64,000 nt of DNA from Sanderia malayensis (taxonomy: Eukaryota > Cnidaria > Scyphozoa > Semaeostomeae > Pelagiidae): positions 4,898,001-4,962,000 of the forward strand of contig RQOL01000660.1 in the NCBI GenBank assembly GCA_013076295.1, read 5' to 3'. Under the pieces are notes generated by a model, which saw only the letters and a list, made by a program, of their open reading frames with translations, searched no databases and was not told the DNA's origin. Below are positions 32,505 to 46,145 of this stretch, piece after piece (within the stretch, counting starts at the first letter, position 1; each line of letters starts with the position of its first letter). Both the position numbers and the translations under genes were made by a program.

Positions 32505-35283
32505 ATGAAATCAAGAAATTTCAGCCTTCGTGGAGTTGTTTTACTGTGTTCTGGCTTTTTATTGGGTTCATAATACCACTTGTGCTAAGAAAGAGTCTGT
32601 TATCATTTTCAACTGGAAATTGTCGTGTCGCTTTGACTCCTGGCAGAAATGTGGCCAGAGAAGCAAACTCGAAAACAGCAACGACATATATCGCCGAAAA
32701 TCGAAAACAGCAGTTCATTTTCGTCGGTGTTATGACGGCCGAGAAATTCCTCGACAACCGAGCCAAGGCCGTTTACGAGACGTGGGGTGGTACGGTGCCG
32801 GGAGGTCTCGCGTTTTTCGCGAGCAGTCGCCGCTCATCGAAACAGTCCGGCCTGCCCGTCGTCAGTTTGAAAGGCGTTGACGACTCCTACCCGCCTCAGC
32901 GAAAATCGATGATGATGCTGAAATACATGCACGATAATTACATCGACAACTACGAATGGTTCATGCGATGCGACGACGATGTTTACGTTAGGACCGAAAA
33001 GTTGGAGCGATTCTTGCGCACGCTCAACAGCTCCGAAGACCTGTACATTGGCCAAGCCGGAACGGGTCGGCGTGATGAAAAGGGACAACTTGGTCTGGGC
33101 TGGGGGGACAACTTTTGCATGGGCGGTTCGGGAATTGTGATGAGTCGGAGTACGTTGAGGAAAGTCGTGCCTTATTTTGAATACTGTTTGAAACATCTCG
33201 TAACAATTCACGAAGACGTAGAAGTCGGACGATGCATCAAGATGTTTGTCGGCATTTCGTGCACGTGGGCATTTGAGGTATGTCGTATGTATGTTTTACC
33301 ATTCATTGCTCCTTACTCTGATAAATTGGGTCAGGCCCGTCGAGAGCCAGCTCGGGCCCTGGGGCTATAAACAAACAAGAGGCTGTTTTATAATTGCTTT
33401 GCTCGGGCCCTTCTTGAGACCCGGGCCCCGGGAATTTACCCGGCTACCCCACTCTCGACGGTACTGAATTTGTCGGATTCTGATACAAAAACTTTGCAGG
33501 GACCAAACAATTACCCAGTTGAAATAAACTCATGAAAATAAGGGCATAATGTACTGTTATGAAGATTTGAATATTTGAATCGTTCGGCACCGTGTTGTTA
33601 CAAGTAAAGAGACTAGAAACAGATTTTTTGCTATAAAACTTGAATAAACAGCGTTACAAAAACTAGATTTTTATCAAGACATTCTACTATGGAGCAGATC
33701 AGGGGAAAGTTCTTGTCGGTGTGTCACATTGGGAAATTCAAATTGACTTTTCAAGCTGGGGGCTTATTTAAGGGGCGTATTTGAAGATTAATAGCGGATT
33801 TGAATTTTCTTTAGATGCAGTCTTTGTTCTATCACAACCGGTCGCGCGAGTCGTACATGTTTAACCTGAACACGAAGGCCGTGCGAAATGCCATCACGCT
33901 GCACCCCGTAAAGAAAGCGGCCTACATGTATCGACTACACGTGCACTTCATGAAGCTGAAAATCCAAGACCTGCTTTACGAAACAGTGGTACAGCAACGT
34001 AATCTGAGAAATATGGACAAATTGCTGCTATCGAATGACAATAACAACGGTTCGCGCATGTCAATTGAAGAGCTTGCACTGCTGAACGATGTGAAAGATT
34101 TCGGGCATCGGATGCAAAGGAATCATACCCCTGACTGGGATATGTTTACGGCAAGGAAGACTTACTCGTACAAAGAGAATTCGCCGGAGATTGGAATGAT
34201 CAACCCGACGAGGGAGAGCCTAAATCAAGTTTTGGGTCAAACAATGATGATTGTCAACAACGAAGCGAAAAAAGTATTGCATCGTACGCTGGAATTCAAG
34301 CGACTCAACCACGGCTACAAGAGACTTCACCCCGTTTATGGCATGCAATACATGTTGGATTTGCTAATGAAATACCATCGCCATATTGGGTATAACAGGC
34401 GACGGATGACTGTCCACGTCCGCCATCATGCATATTTGCAACAACCGTTCGGTGACCTCGTTTACATGGTAGAACCGCCAAAAAGACAATCGACCCCCAG
34501 CCCGGTGCACTTTCTGTTGCCTCTTGCAGGGCGCTTGGTGCCTATGAAGAGGTTTCTAAAAACCTTCGAGAAAGTCTGCCTCCGTGGGGGATGGGGCATC
34601 GAAGCGAAACTTTTAATTATCTACTTCAACGACGTTTCACCCGGCGTCGAGCAAAGCGGATTTTCGATTCTTACCGTCATCGCTATCCGAAAGCGGATTT
34701 GCGGTGGATTGAGGTGAAAGGGGCGTTCTCACGCTCGCTCGCACTTTCGATGGGCGCGAATCAATTTCCGAAAAAGTCGCTGCTATTCTTCTGCGACGTC
34801 GATCTGGATTTCAATCCGGATTTTATAGATCGATGCAGATTGAACGCGATTCGTGGCAGACAGGTTTATTTCCCGATCGTCTTCAGCCAATATAATCCAG
34901 AAATCGCTTTCAGAAACGAATCAGCTCCAGACACGCCGTTCTTCTACAGCAAAGACGCCGGCTTTTGGCGCATGTATGCATTCGGTACCGCTTGTCTTTA
35001 CCGCTCTGATTTGAATGCCATCGGTGGTTTCGATACGACCATCCAAGGCTGGGGCCTGGAAGATGTGGATTTGTACGAGCGTTATATTTCAAATCCCAGC
35101 TACGAAGTGTTCAGGGCCATCGACCCTGGTTTAGTTCATATTTATCATGACGTAAATTGCGCTAAAAACCTGTCTGCAAAACAGTTGTCAATGTGCTACG
35201 ATTCAAAGGCCGGAACATACGGCTCACAAAGGAAATTACACGAACTTTTAATCGACAAAGGATATTACTACAAACAAGGCTAG
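32505..35283 (+). CDS. CHSY1: Chondroitin sulfate synthase (GT31/GT7 bifunctional), two apparent frame breaks
   Basis: This enzyme alternately adds GlcA and GalNAc to chondroitin in the Golgi. Exons are 32505-33277 and 33815-35283 (intron GT/AG, phase 0). The N-terminal GT31-like domain shows FVGVMTA, GVDDSYPPQ, MMLKYMHDNY, the metal-binding DDDVY, GENFCMGG-like GDNFCMGG and HEDVEVGRC. After the intron come MQSLFYHN and AITLHP, then the C-terminal GT7-like domain with LLFFCDVDLDF (DVD) and GGFDTTIQGWGLEDVDLYE. The ATG at 32505 gives a short hydrophobic type II anchor, but that frame stops soon. The catalytic frame, one base behind, has no ATG before the GT31 domain. A second -1 shift occurs at about 34630-34650, between LLIIYFND and AKRIFDSYRH. 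Both look like one-base losses. The gene is otherwise full length and well conserved, so sequencing or assembly error is as likely as decay. Confidence 0.9.
33337..33465. repeat. Palindromic GC-rich element in CHSY intron
   Basis: The ends CCGTCGAGAG and CTCTCGACGG are exact reverse complements. Internal CTCGGGCCC and GGGCCC blocks continue the pairing. It is about 130 bp, the size of a MITE. Confidence 0.75.
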
Positions 35284-38200
35284 TTTTAGTTTTGTGTTTA
35301 GTTTTGTTTTTCAGAATTTGCCTTGTTAAATCGAGATTGCGCGCAGACTGCACGCAGGATGAGTTAAATTGAACAATGCTTTAATCCTTAAATTTTATTC
35401 ATTCTTCTCTAGTGGCTTCTACTGTTATCTCCACAGACTAACTGGTCTGTGGAAGGCTCAACTCGTTGAACCTTGGGTAAATTCTACTTAGGGGGAGGGG
35501 CCATTGATCGGTTCTACTCGGTGGACCACGAGAATCTCTTCACCGTGGACCATTATGATGGTCTACTTGGTGAAGATTCGTGTTGTGAGATCCTACTGGA
35601 GTAACTTTAAATTTTCTCCATGCTTCGGAAATTTCCAGTTTACCATCTTGAGAATCGAAAAAATGATATGTGTGCATTGGTGTATTTCCAGCAAAAACAT
35701 TTGCCGATATTGCGGTATTGATGACTTAGTTGATAAGAGAGATGTTTAGAATGCTTTCTCTTTCTAAAGTTTAATGGATCATTACCAACAAATATCGCAT
35801 AAAATTGCTCCCCTTTTATTGTCGTTGACTTTGTACTATTAACCCCAGACTGTGCAAGCTAAGAGAAGTTGAGCTGCTGTGTATGGGAAGCATGCGTTAT
35901 GAATTACAACATTAAACAATCGATATTGAGTGGGATCCGCAATAACAATGTGCAGTAATTTTCTCTAACATGCAAGTCAATTATTACAATCGGACCGTAC
36001 CTATCTGAAAGACAACGCGAATCTTTAAGCCCTGTATACACTCCACAAACTAACCCGGGTTCGTTTTTGGTTGAGAGGTTGAGCTAACCCTGGGTTAGAT
36101 TTTCGTAGTGTAAGCGTCACTTAGACTCACTACATTGCGTCCCTGTGCCTCACTCGTTTTTGCTCGCTCGGTTGAGAGTCATGTCGTCCTTTGTGTTGAG
36201 CGAGTTGCGAGCGAGATACAGGGACGCAATGAAGTAAGTCTAAGCGCCACTACGAAATAATCCAGGCTCGCCCAAGTTCAGTACTTGATTTTGAAAGCTA
36301 AGAAAGTTGAACAATGCAGATAGTCCTCCATTAAGCCCCCAGGTGCTTATTTTGCAAAAAATATTTTAAGGTGGGGGCTTATTCGAGGGGGCCTTATTCA
36401 AGGGTGGGGGCATAATCGAGGACCTGCGGTACTCAACATTTCAAGAATGAATTGCCGTGAAGGCCAAAATACTCATTTTTGGGCTATAATAATATAATAT
36501 CCATCAACATGTTACTCAGAACATAGCAATGTTAATCATATCATGACATTGCATATCGATTTTCTGATCTTATTTGAAAGCTTATTTCTTATTTGATCTA
36601 ATAACTTTTGTCAGGGTGGAATATTTGAGCAGTGTTTCCGGCACTGAAAGAACAAGGCTTTTAGCCGTCATTTTGAGAAATTTTTGTGCCATTTAATTCA
36701 AATTTGGAGACACAATTTAATTTTGAAAATGGGTACCTCCGTAAAGTTGTGACGTCATCCCGCGTCGCCATTGCTCCTTCCCGCGTCTGTAACACGATGT
36801 GCCACGACACATGGCTCCAATTTGGCTCATCCTGGCCTGTAATTTTTCCTGATAAACTTTCGCAACTCGTAATTACAGACATTGAATAATTTTTTGAAAC
36901 TTTGAAACTCAAGTATATTTGGATATGACCCTGAAAACCCCAATTTTTCCAACATTTTCATTGTTGTTTTTGGTCGGTTCATGCCGAACCATTCCACCAG
37001 TTGAAGGCCCCTTTTGGTATCCATTTTAAGCTTGTTTACTGTATTCATTGCAGGGTTAGCGTTTAATTTTAATTTCAATAAATCCTTATTTTTTGGCAAC
37101 ATCTTTCTTAACTCCACATCAGTAATACTATGCTACAAAGGACAAAAGCTCTTTGAGTCTCGCTCTAAGTAGCGCATGCGCTGTATATTGCTCATTTTTC
37201 TGTGGTTTGTGGCACGGTTGCTTTGTCTGTTAATGCATTATTAATAACAACTCTGTTAATGTCAATCTGTTTGACTTGCTTTGTAATATATAATGTGGTA
37301 AGCTCAATTAATGCGATAAGATCCAGTCCAGATAATGTAAAATGGTACCATGTAATATCGATATTATGCACATTTTTGGTCAGGGTTAAAACCATTGAAG
37401 ATTGTCTACAATCGAATTAGGCCCTCATTCTTTGGAGCGCATTTTGTCCCAATGAAGTGAAGCAGCTATATTTGAAGAAGTTTGATGTGAAGAAGTCTCT
37501 TTCAGATTGTTAAAGGTCCTCATTTTTCTTGCGTCATTTAAAGCATGGAACATTTTGGGTTTTGTCATTGTCTTTGGTTTAAGTAACTTTTGATACTTGA
37601 AAAGACTTAAGAGATTGAACCACGCCTAATGTTATGACGTATAGGCTATAGTTGAAGCTAAGCTATTTCCGCCATGCAAAGTCATATATCAATATTACCT
37701 GGCTTTAACCAATTACTCAATGTGATTCCAGGCATTTTTGCTAATTTACTATGGACACATTAGATGTCCTTATCAATGGCTTGTCGAATTTTTAAATTGG
37801 TAATCTGCTTGGGAGATTATCCTGGTGTAAAGCAATATAATATAATGGCGCCACGTGCTTAGTTCGCTAAGCCATGAGGTCTTATGTGCAAGAAATAGTT
37901 TTCATCTTGAGATTTAATTTTAATTCTGACTTCGATTTACTTCCATTTATCAACGCACATTTTTAAAAATAGGAAACCAACTTCGAAAGTAGGTACTCCA
38001 GTTTCGTATTAAGGCATCAGAAAATGTCACAGCTTGAGTTGTCCTAAGAGTTTCTAAGGATTCTTTATCATTTTCTCAAGAGTGTCACTTGAACAAAACA
38101 GTAGCAAGAGCATCACGTGACCAAAGTAGTGACGTAAATCTTTTACGACGTGACGTAAGTTTCTTACGACCCTACCAAAATTTTCAATGGAAAATATGAA

Positions 38201-39200
38201 TTTTGGACATTTGTATGCTTTCAACATTAAATAAGCGCTTACCTCTTTTGCCTCAGGTACTGATGAAATAAAAAATACCAAAAATACCAAATAGTTGAAA
38301 AATCTTTGGAAACTGGTAAGAAGTTTAAAAATCTTAGTATTAAAATTTGGTTTTTTGAAAATGAGTGCGAATGTTCTTTTGCAAAAAGTGACTAAATCAA
38401 TGTAATCCCTTGTTACTGCATGATAGTATTAATTAGTGCCTATTACTATTGTCATAACCAACACAAAACAAGCTGTTGTTTATTATTACTACAATTTTTC
38501 ATCTTTTCTGATTTTGAGCACTGGTTTCTAACACACGGCTTGTCATGAAAAATAGGTTTATCATCTTTTTACCTTTTACTTTTTTACCTTTATCATCCTT
38601 TTTAGTCCCGTCTCCCTCCCACCATCAACGTTTCAAAGTCAGACAATTTAATCTCGACTACCAGACACAAATGTTTTCTTTGTCCAGTTAAACTTCCAAA
38701 TTATTTCACATTTGTTTGAACCCTTTGGAACATTAAATCTTGGTCCGCAGAGACCACGTGCTTTGAAAGTCCATTTACCTTGAATGAATTAAATGTGTGG
38801 GCTTTGATAAATAACCCGGCGTTATATGGATTACTATGCAAAGCCTCTCTTCGGATCACGCTTTTCATTCCCTAATCTCATAGCACAGTTACAAGTTTCC
38901 CTCAATTATTCTCAATGTTTCATGCTTGGTTACATTTTCACTTTGTGTTCCATGCTTTTGGCAGTGTCCTAATTTGTGTCTTTTTTGCGACACATTATTT
39001 GATAGCATGTTGCTCGAAAAATGATATTGAACTGCCATTCCGAGCGCTGTTGTCTTTGCGACTAACATTCACAAAAACATTCTTTGCCAGCTCAATTCTC
39101 AAAGGTTTCCAGTTGACAGATAAGCTCAGATAAAACAATTTAATAGCCAATCCATGCAGGGATAGAATTCTCTACCCGATAGTGTTTACACAAGAGACCT
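35284..39200. other. Intergenic with foldback relics
   Basis: No coding frame with a motif is seen. A hairpin CCACAGACTAACTGGTCTGTGG lies at about 35431-35453. The element at 36117-36250 and a GGGGGCTTATT-rich relic at 36325-36432 (same style as 46146-46415) are also present. Confidence 0.6.
36117..36250. repeat. Palindromic element
   Basis: CTTAGACTCACTACATTGCG at the left pairs with CGCAATGAAGTAAGTCTAAG at the right, with one or two mismatches. Inner CCTGTGCCTCACTCG and GCGAGATACAGG continue the stem. A related fragment lies at 13085-13278. Confidence 0.8.
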
Positions 39201-41249
39201 CACCTCCTTTCAGTCGACAGTCACACACAACGTTGAAACTTTCTTTGCAAACATCCACTTTTTCCATTCAATACGGGACAACTGTTGGCGCTGACTTACC
39301 TTTGCGGCTCGCATTAGTTTTTGCAAGAGAAACCTTCATTTATTTTAGTGGTAAGCAATAACAAATTTCTATTCTTCTTTCCTCCCTTTAATAATTTGGT
39401 ATCTTCGTTTTATTTTGATACATTTTCTTCTCATGCTCGTTCAGTCTTGTTGCGTTTGTATTCATTTGTACAATGCAAGCGTTTCGCAATATTTTGAGAG
39501 TAAAATATAGGGTTTGGGTGCTAACTAACTGGGGGAGAGATTCATGTGAATTTGACCAGAAAAGCATAGCATACAGTGATAAGGCGAGCCTCAAATCTGA
39601 AACGAATTCCCCAGCTCGTTAAAACGAGGGTAAATTGTACAACACTCACAGTATACCCGCCTCACGGTACTGGTTAATAAAAACAAGGCAACACAAGTAA
39701 ACATATGAATTTTATATCTTAATAATGAGACCTTATACAACTTTATCTGAACCAGGTCTCATAAATGTTTTATTGACACACTTGTTACCTCCAAATGATG
39801 AGTGTATTTCGATATCGATATAACTGTTCTCTCTTTCTCTCTCATAATTACCCCGAAGCATGATGAGCAGGCGAAATCAGATCTCCGTCTGGTGTATTAT
39901 TCGAGAAGAATTGCTATAATCTGTAACGTAATAATTGCTTTTTCAGACATAAGACGTTAGAGGTCACATTATCCACATTGTAACATAAATTGATGCTTTG
40001 TTGTTCCAGGACTGCATTTGTGTTGGTTGCTTCGTAGAAGAAGAAACGGGGCCCTACTTTATAAGCCAAAGACGAAAGACGCTAAATGCTGATAATTTAC
40101 ACGGTAATTGGCATAAAGCATTCATTCTATTGAGGTAAGCGTGTAGGTCATTTATTTTTCGTATTCACATTCGCACCTTATGGACCTACTCTTTATTTTT
40201 TGTTCCAAAAATATCTAAACAGCTTCGCCTCTCCAATAACATGCTGTTATCAATTAGGGCACGGGTATGAGCTTGATTTGCTATGAATTGTTTCAAGCTA
40301 AAATAAAATGCATTTAGACTCGTTAATCTTTTCATGGTATATTTCTCAGAGCTGCTTCAAGATCTTGTCCTTTGCAGCAGTATCATAGAGTCGAAACTCA
40401 ATAAATCTTTCAGCATTATTAATTCCAATGTTCTTGCTATTTTTAACCTCCCTTGATGCTAACACCTTTTGCCCATGCTTCAATGTTACACCCTCTCCAA
40501 GTCTCGAAGCCTTTTTACCTTGGAGCAATTTCCGTTGCCCCTTGGGTGATTATGTGGAATCGATGAATCGATCAACTTTATTCGAATAAAAGATTTCTAA
40601 CTTCATTAGGATATGACTCATTAACTTTGTAACCACTATCCAAAGAGTGGTCATTCAGTTACACATTGTGTAAAAACTATCGACTTTATAAGAAATAATA
40701 GCATCCAATGGTAAGAGTCTCTTCATAGAATTGAATGCTCGTTTCTTTAAAAATTGGCCTCAATCGTTGGTATGACTGCTTCCAAAGTAACGCAGACCCG
40801 CTGCTCGCTGTGGAATTGATGAGCCAGTATTCAGAACTTCTTGGTTGCTCTTCTGAGTTTGAATAGGAGTAGATAATTAACCCCAGTCATATGGTTTGGT
40901 TTTCTTATCGAATGTTTCTTATTATAAAACAAGTTCACAACTAGAATAATTGCAGTATAAGGTTGGGCTTTTTAAATTCGAAGTCTTTGCGGTAACGCCC
41001 ATAAAAGTTCTCCATTACCATCAATCATTGCATTTTAGTGTTAAAACGATTTTAATGCTTGTCGCCTGACAGGAGAAGTTCGTATTGTCAACACTTAATT
41101 TATGGAGTCCTGGCTTCATACTAACCCTTGAAGAGGGCAGAATGTCACTTCAAATGAAAGCTCGTTACATATTTCGTAAACTATGAAGCAGTTTGTAGCG
41201 CTTCTGAGTTCATCAGGCTCAGATAGAAGTCTTAAGAAACCCAGAGGGG

Positions 41250-41408
41250 TAAGATCATTCTAAAAAGTAGGGGAGGGGTTAAAGGGGTTAATTAGAATTA
41301 AAGGCGTGACAGGTGACACATATTGTCTCAGAGGGGGCAATTTGTTGCCCATAAAAGCCGCATATTGAGGGGGGAAGAACGTACCCCACTAAGCCCCCTG
41401 CTCTTGTG
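41250..41408. repeat. Dispersed GC-rich MITE, copy 1
   Basis: It shares GTGACACAT, AGGGGGCAATTT and ATAAAAG with the copies at 43180-43332 and 51025-51187, and ends near a GCCCCCTGCTC motif. It has no coding potential. Confidence 0.6.
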
Positions 41409-42601
41409 CCATTGTAAGAATACGTTTTTGATGTAAACACAAATCTCCAAACTAATGATTACAGGAAGTATTAAAGTTGCTGAAGAGTTTAGCAATCCGC
41501 AAATTTTCTATCTTCCGCGCGGTGGATTTAGGCGTGGTTTTCGGAGTTTTGGTCTTCTAATACTCATTATTCAAGTAAGATCATTACGATAATGGGAGAG
41601 GCTTATGAGAATGTGCCACGATTACTATCACATTCAGATAATGCTTAGGTGATCCGTTCTGAACTATTCTGCGATCGACCAACCACGAGAGAATTACGCA
41701 GCTAACACCAGTATGATAGGTTTTCCCGATTGCTTTACGTGCTTCTTTCTCAAAGAACCATCTTAAAATTGCCTCTTTTGTGCGCCCTCTCTATTTTTCA
41801 TATCGTTGTTCACATTATTCTGTTTTGTTATTTACTAATCAATAGCTGTTCCAAGTATACATTTAAAACCATGAACTAGGCTTTTGATTAGAATCTGAAT
41901 GAAATCTAAAATCCGAATCCAAAATGCCTGCCAAAATGAAAATGCCTTTGACGTCACAGAGCTCATCCTAGTTCACCCGAGGCTTCAGACGATATTGAGA
42001 CGTCCAGAATTAGCATTTGAACGGGACTAAATGAAGATGTGACGTAGAGAACGAGGGTTGTTAAAGAAAGCCATAGAATCTAGTCAATGTAAAGTGAGTG
42101 GAAGTTTGAAAGGCGCCATAAGGAACAAAAGTCTATTATTCAAAATATTTGGTGTGATTACATATCTAATATTACTATTATATAATTTAATATCAATATA
42201 ATGTGCAATTTATGTCGAAATTATATAACCTAACTTACAGCGTGCATACAATGCATTTATAAGACCTCGTACGTATCGACTGCAAATGTTGCAAGTTTTA
42301 AAATTGTTTACAAGGTCTGATCTCAGCGGTTTTTGGAAGATTTTTCGGAAAGCGTTAGAGAAGTGTGTTTTTTACTCTTTGTGGTCGCACAACTACAGAC
42401 CCCCAATCTCCTCATTGTTCTATCTATCAACAATGACACGAATCATGTGTATAAATATGATGAGACTCTTGCATTGCTTTTTGGCTCAATTCATCTTGAC
42501 CTATGGCTTGACAGAGGCGTAGGAGGACCAAATATTTGTTATTTCAAAGTGTATGTTGAAGTTCCTCAATATTCCCTCAATAATCCAGATATAGCATATA
42601 G

Positions 42602-42677
42602 CTTGATTGCAGTGGATATAGCACTCGAGTTCCAGACCAGAATCTGGAACTCGAGTGCTATATCCACTGCAATCAAG
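42602..42677. repeat. Perfect 35-bp inverted repeat at the LINE 5' end
   Basis: Arms 42602-42636 and 42643-42677 are exact reverse complements around a 6-nt spacer. The right arm is part of the reverse-transcriptase reading frame; the left arm is its inverted copy. Confidence 0.95.
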
Positions 42678-43165
42678 ATCCGGCTGATGAAATCACTCAT
42701 CACTTCAATTGCCCTGTATGGATGTGAAACTTGGACCCACAGCAAAGCACTGGAGAAGCGAATAACTGCTTTTGAGCTCCGCTGCTTCAGGAGAATACTT
42801 GGCGTCACGTGGAAGCAGAAAGTCACTAATGCGGAGATCAAAAGGAGAATCACCAATGAGATCGGCACATTCGAGCCACTGTTGGAGACGGCAAGGAGGA
42901 GAAAGCTGCAATGGTTCGGGCACATCTCACGGAAGGATGGTACGCTAGCATATGACATCATGCACGGAGGGGTAGAGGGAAGCAGAGGAAGAGGAAGACC
43001 GAGGAGAACGTGGTTGGCGGACATTGCGGAGTGGACAGAGAAGAGTGTGGTGGAGTGCCTAAGGAACGCAAAGGACCGTGGACGATGGCGGGAAATTGTG
43101 CGCGCATCAAAGTGCCCCAACGGCCAACAGGCCACGGGAGTGACCTGACCTGACCTGACCTGAAT
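42643..43165 (+). mobile_element. 5'-truncated LINE (non-LTR retrotransposon) 3' end
   Basis: The frame ending at 43148 encodes the reverse-transcriptase C-terminal tail: ALYGCETWTHSKALEKRI, RCFRRILGV, RRRKLQWFGHISR and RGRGRPRRTWLADI. These are standard for RTE/CR1-type ORF2 downstream of the catalytic domain. The element ends in four TGACC units (about 43141-43163), a short tandem tail as seen in RTE-like LINEs. It is truncated 5', with the inverted repeat at the junction. Confidence 0.9.
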
Positions 43166-43179
43166 CCTGTTCACCAGGG

Positions 43180-43332
43180 TACTGTTAAAAAGTTGGGGGC
43201 AGCCTAATATGACGGGCATGACACGTGACACATCTAGTCTTAGAAGGGGCAATTTTATCTGTAAAAGGGGCATTCTTCATGTTTTTCAAAAACTAGGAGG
43301 GTGCGTGGGCACCGGCTCACCTAGCTCCTACG
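43180..43332. repeat. Dispersed GC-rich MITE, copy 2
   Basis: It contains GACACGTGACACATCTAGTC, AGGGGCAATTTTATCTGTAA and CTAGCTCCTACGTC. It resembles 41250-41408 and 51025-51187. It lies immediately after the LINE tail. Confidence 0.65.
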
Positions 43333-44544
43333 TCAGTGGCTTCACTACTATAGTGTTCTGGAAATAAAATGCTACACTTCACACTACACTCATTAAGTAT
43401 CGCTAGAAAGCCTCTAACAGATCCATCTGCGTTCAATCAAGACAGTATTGCCACAGCATTATTGCTTTAATCTAATGTTATATAAGAATATCGGAATTCT
43501 ATGGAACATTCAGAGTTATTCTTATCAGCTCTACCTCTTTTGTTTACCATAATTACCAGGCTGGTCTAATACAGAGAAGAATGCCAAATCTTAAAAATTT
43601 CCTAAAATATAGCAGCCTTTTCAAAGAAGAGTCACCTTTATGTTGCCCCACCCAAATTAGTTGCTTGTTAAGCGCGTTTGCGGTTGAACTTGTTTACATT
43701 GTTTTTCATGAGGGGAATTTTATCTCAATCTAGTTCCTAAAATAGATTTTCTTACTTTTGGACCTCTCTCCCATCAAATTGGAGTTCCAGAAGTTTCTTA
43801 GTAGTTTCTTGCATACATTTAGTGCCTTAAAATATTCTTTGCATACTCAATCAAAGTATTGTAACAATTTTACAGAAGCATTGACTATTTTCCTATAAGC
43901 AAAGCCAAACGATTCTTGTATGTAGCATACATTTTGTGCGAGGTTTGCCTGCAAATGAATGGAACCTGTTTTCCACACCGTAAAGTGTCTAAAAAGAGGA
44001 TCCTTAAACGCACGCAGTTTTCGACCTACAATTTGATCAAAGATGTTCAAAAATGAGGAATTTTAGGAACTATGATTCATGTGGGTGGCTCTTTACAAAG
44101 TAAGTCTGCAGTAAATTTCTGACTTATTTCTGAGGTGGACTGGCCCACGGGATGCCGGGAAATTCCCACTGCGCTTTCTGCCTGAAACTTTCTTCCAAAT
44201 ACTTGTTATTTCAAAGTGTATGTTGAAGTAAATAAGTTTTAAATACTTCAAAAACTTCACTCACTACTGTTCAAACTAATCCATCACCAGAACGAGATTA
44301 ATTACACGAGATGTAAGATAAAGTAGCCGACATCGCGTCAATTAACTGGATAGATGATGTTGCTTATTTATGAATTATTATGATCTTAAAGTCAAACCAC
44401 GTTTTTTTCCAAAAGCCTGTTTTTTGGCATAAATAAATTGTTTTTTGGACATGCTCACATGTTGCGTACCGTAATATCACACAACCCCCTAAATTAATAC
44501 TTATACTAACACCAATTAATGAGATGATGTTGCTTATTGTGCTT

Positions 44545-44592
44545 TTATACATATGTATATGTATATATACATATATGTATAATATATATACC
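44545..44592. repeat. AT-rich palindromic simple repeat
   Basis: Alternating ATACATATGTATATG units. A GT-rich microsatellite follows at about 44828-44870. Confidence 0.85.
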
Positions 44593-46145
44593 ATTTACTG
44601 GTGGTGTTTATTCTGAAATGAAGTGCTCAATGCACAAAAACACAAAGCGTTGAAGACTTTTTACAGTCCGAAAAATCCCCAAGCAAGCAAGAAACTCGGA
44701 GATGCGAAAAATATGTCTCCTCTTTATAATCGAAATTCTTTCACCCCATATCGCTATCGTATACTCAAATATATATACAGTTGAGCCTCTATTTAACTGA
44801 CACCATTTTGGACTATTATTTCTATGTGGTGTGTGTGTGTACCTGTGTGCCTGTGAAGGTGTGGGTGTGTGAAAGTTTTCTCGAAATTACGATCTTCAGG
44901 AACGTAATTGCATGAGATTTCCACTTCTTTTGTCTGTCTCTCTACGCTTTTGAGAATCTCTCTTGAAATATTATGGAAAATCTGAACAACCCTTCTTTTT
45001 CTGAATCCCCTTCCGTCGCATGTTGGAGAGAGGGAGAATAAATTCCAATTATTTTCCAGCACGAGAAAGGACCGGTTTTAACAATGACACTTTGTCTGGT
45101 GGACATTTCTGGTGGATATCCTTAAACATCTGTTTTGCAAAGATATAATTGTGCTACATGCCTATAAAGCCATACAATACAATATCATTTCATGCAATTC
45201 AATCTCGTAATTTAGAGAAGTTGGTATTGCCCAATGAGGTATCGCCTTTCATTCCATCCCAGACTGCAAAATTATCTTCTTTCGTTATCAAGTGGTATGC
45301 TAAAAATCTCATTAATTTCACATTTTGCATATTACTGCCTCAACTCGCATAAATTTGGACACAGCTTTATCATGCCAAAAAACATATAACCGGCACAGCA
45401 CAGCAGAGGTGCGATTAAAAATAAACATTATTATGTCATTTCAAGTCTAAATACCATTATATAGGTTGTCTGATGAGTGTAAGTATGTTTTGTCCTTAAC
45501 CTCTTTACGATATTAATAGTGAAAACAGCATACACTTAGATCAACAAAAGAGTATATGCCCAATATAATATTGCAGCTAAAATAGCTCGATTTTTCTTTA
45601 TTCTCCCAGCTGCTATCATTTACATGACTATTCCGTGTAATTATTTTGGACTTCTTGGCACACGTTCAATGCATTGTTCATTTTTACTGCAGGTCCGACC
45701 ACAAGGTTAAATTAACGTGCAGTGATAGAAGACCAGACACTTCGAATTGAGAGAAAGCAAATCGACAAATAACAGTAAGTTCGTGACTTTATTGCATTTT
45801 ATTCTCGCATGTTGAACATGTAATCATGATCCTTGTTGAAGTTTTTAAAACTGGCTTTAAAACTGGCTTTTCAAATATGGGTTTCACTAGTTCTAGCCTT
45901 AAAGCTCACTGCGCAATGATACAATGTAATGAACTTTGATAATGCCACCACCTATTTAAGGGAGTTAGAATTTTGCTCGAGGTAGCAACGTTAAGTGATC
46001 TGAAGTCAAATTTGCAGTACAGGTGAAAACAAATTTACAAACAGAAAAATATTTGATACACTGAGGATTTGAAACTAAACCATAGTAGTCGAACATCAAG
46101 GCTCAATTGTTTACTAGTATTCTTATTTTTAGTTTATATTCATTC

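Noticed and set aside
42566..43273. 235-codon minus-strand ORF
   Set aside because: It is the antisense of the LINE reverse-transcriptase frame and its inverted copy; the plus strand carries the recognisable motifs.
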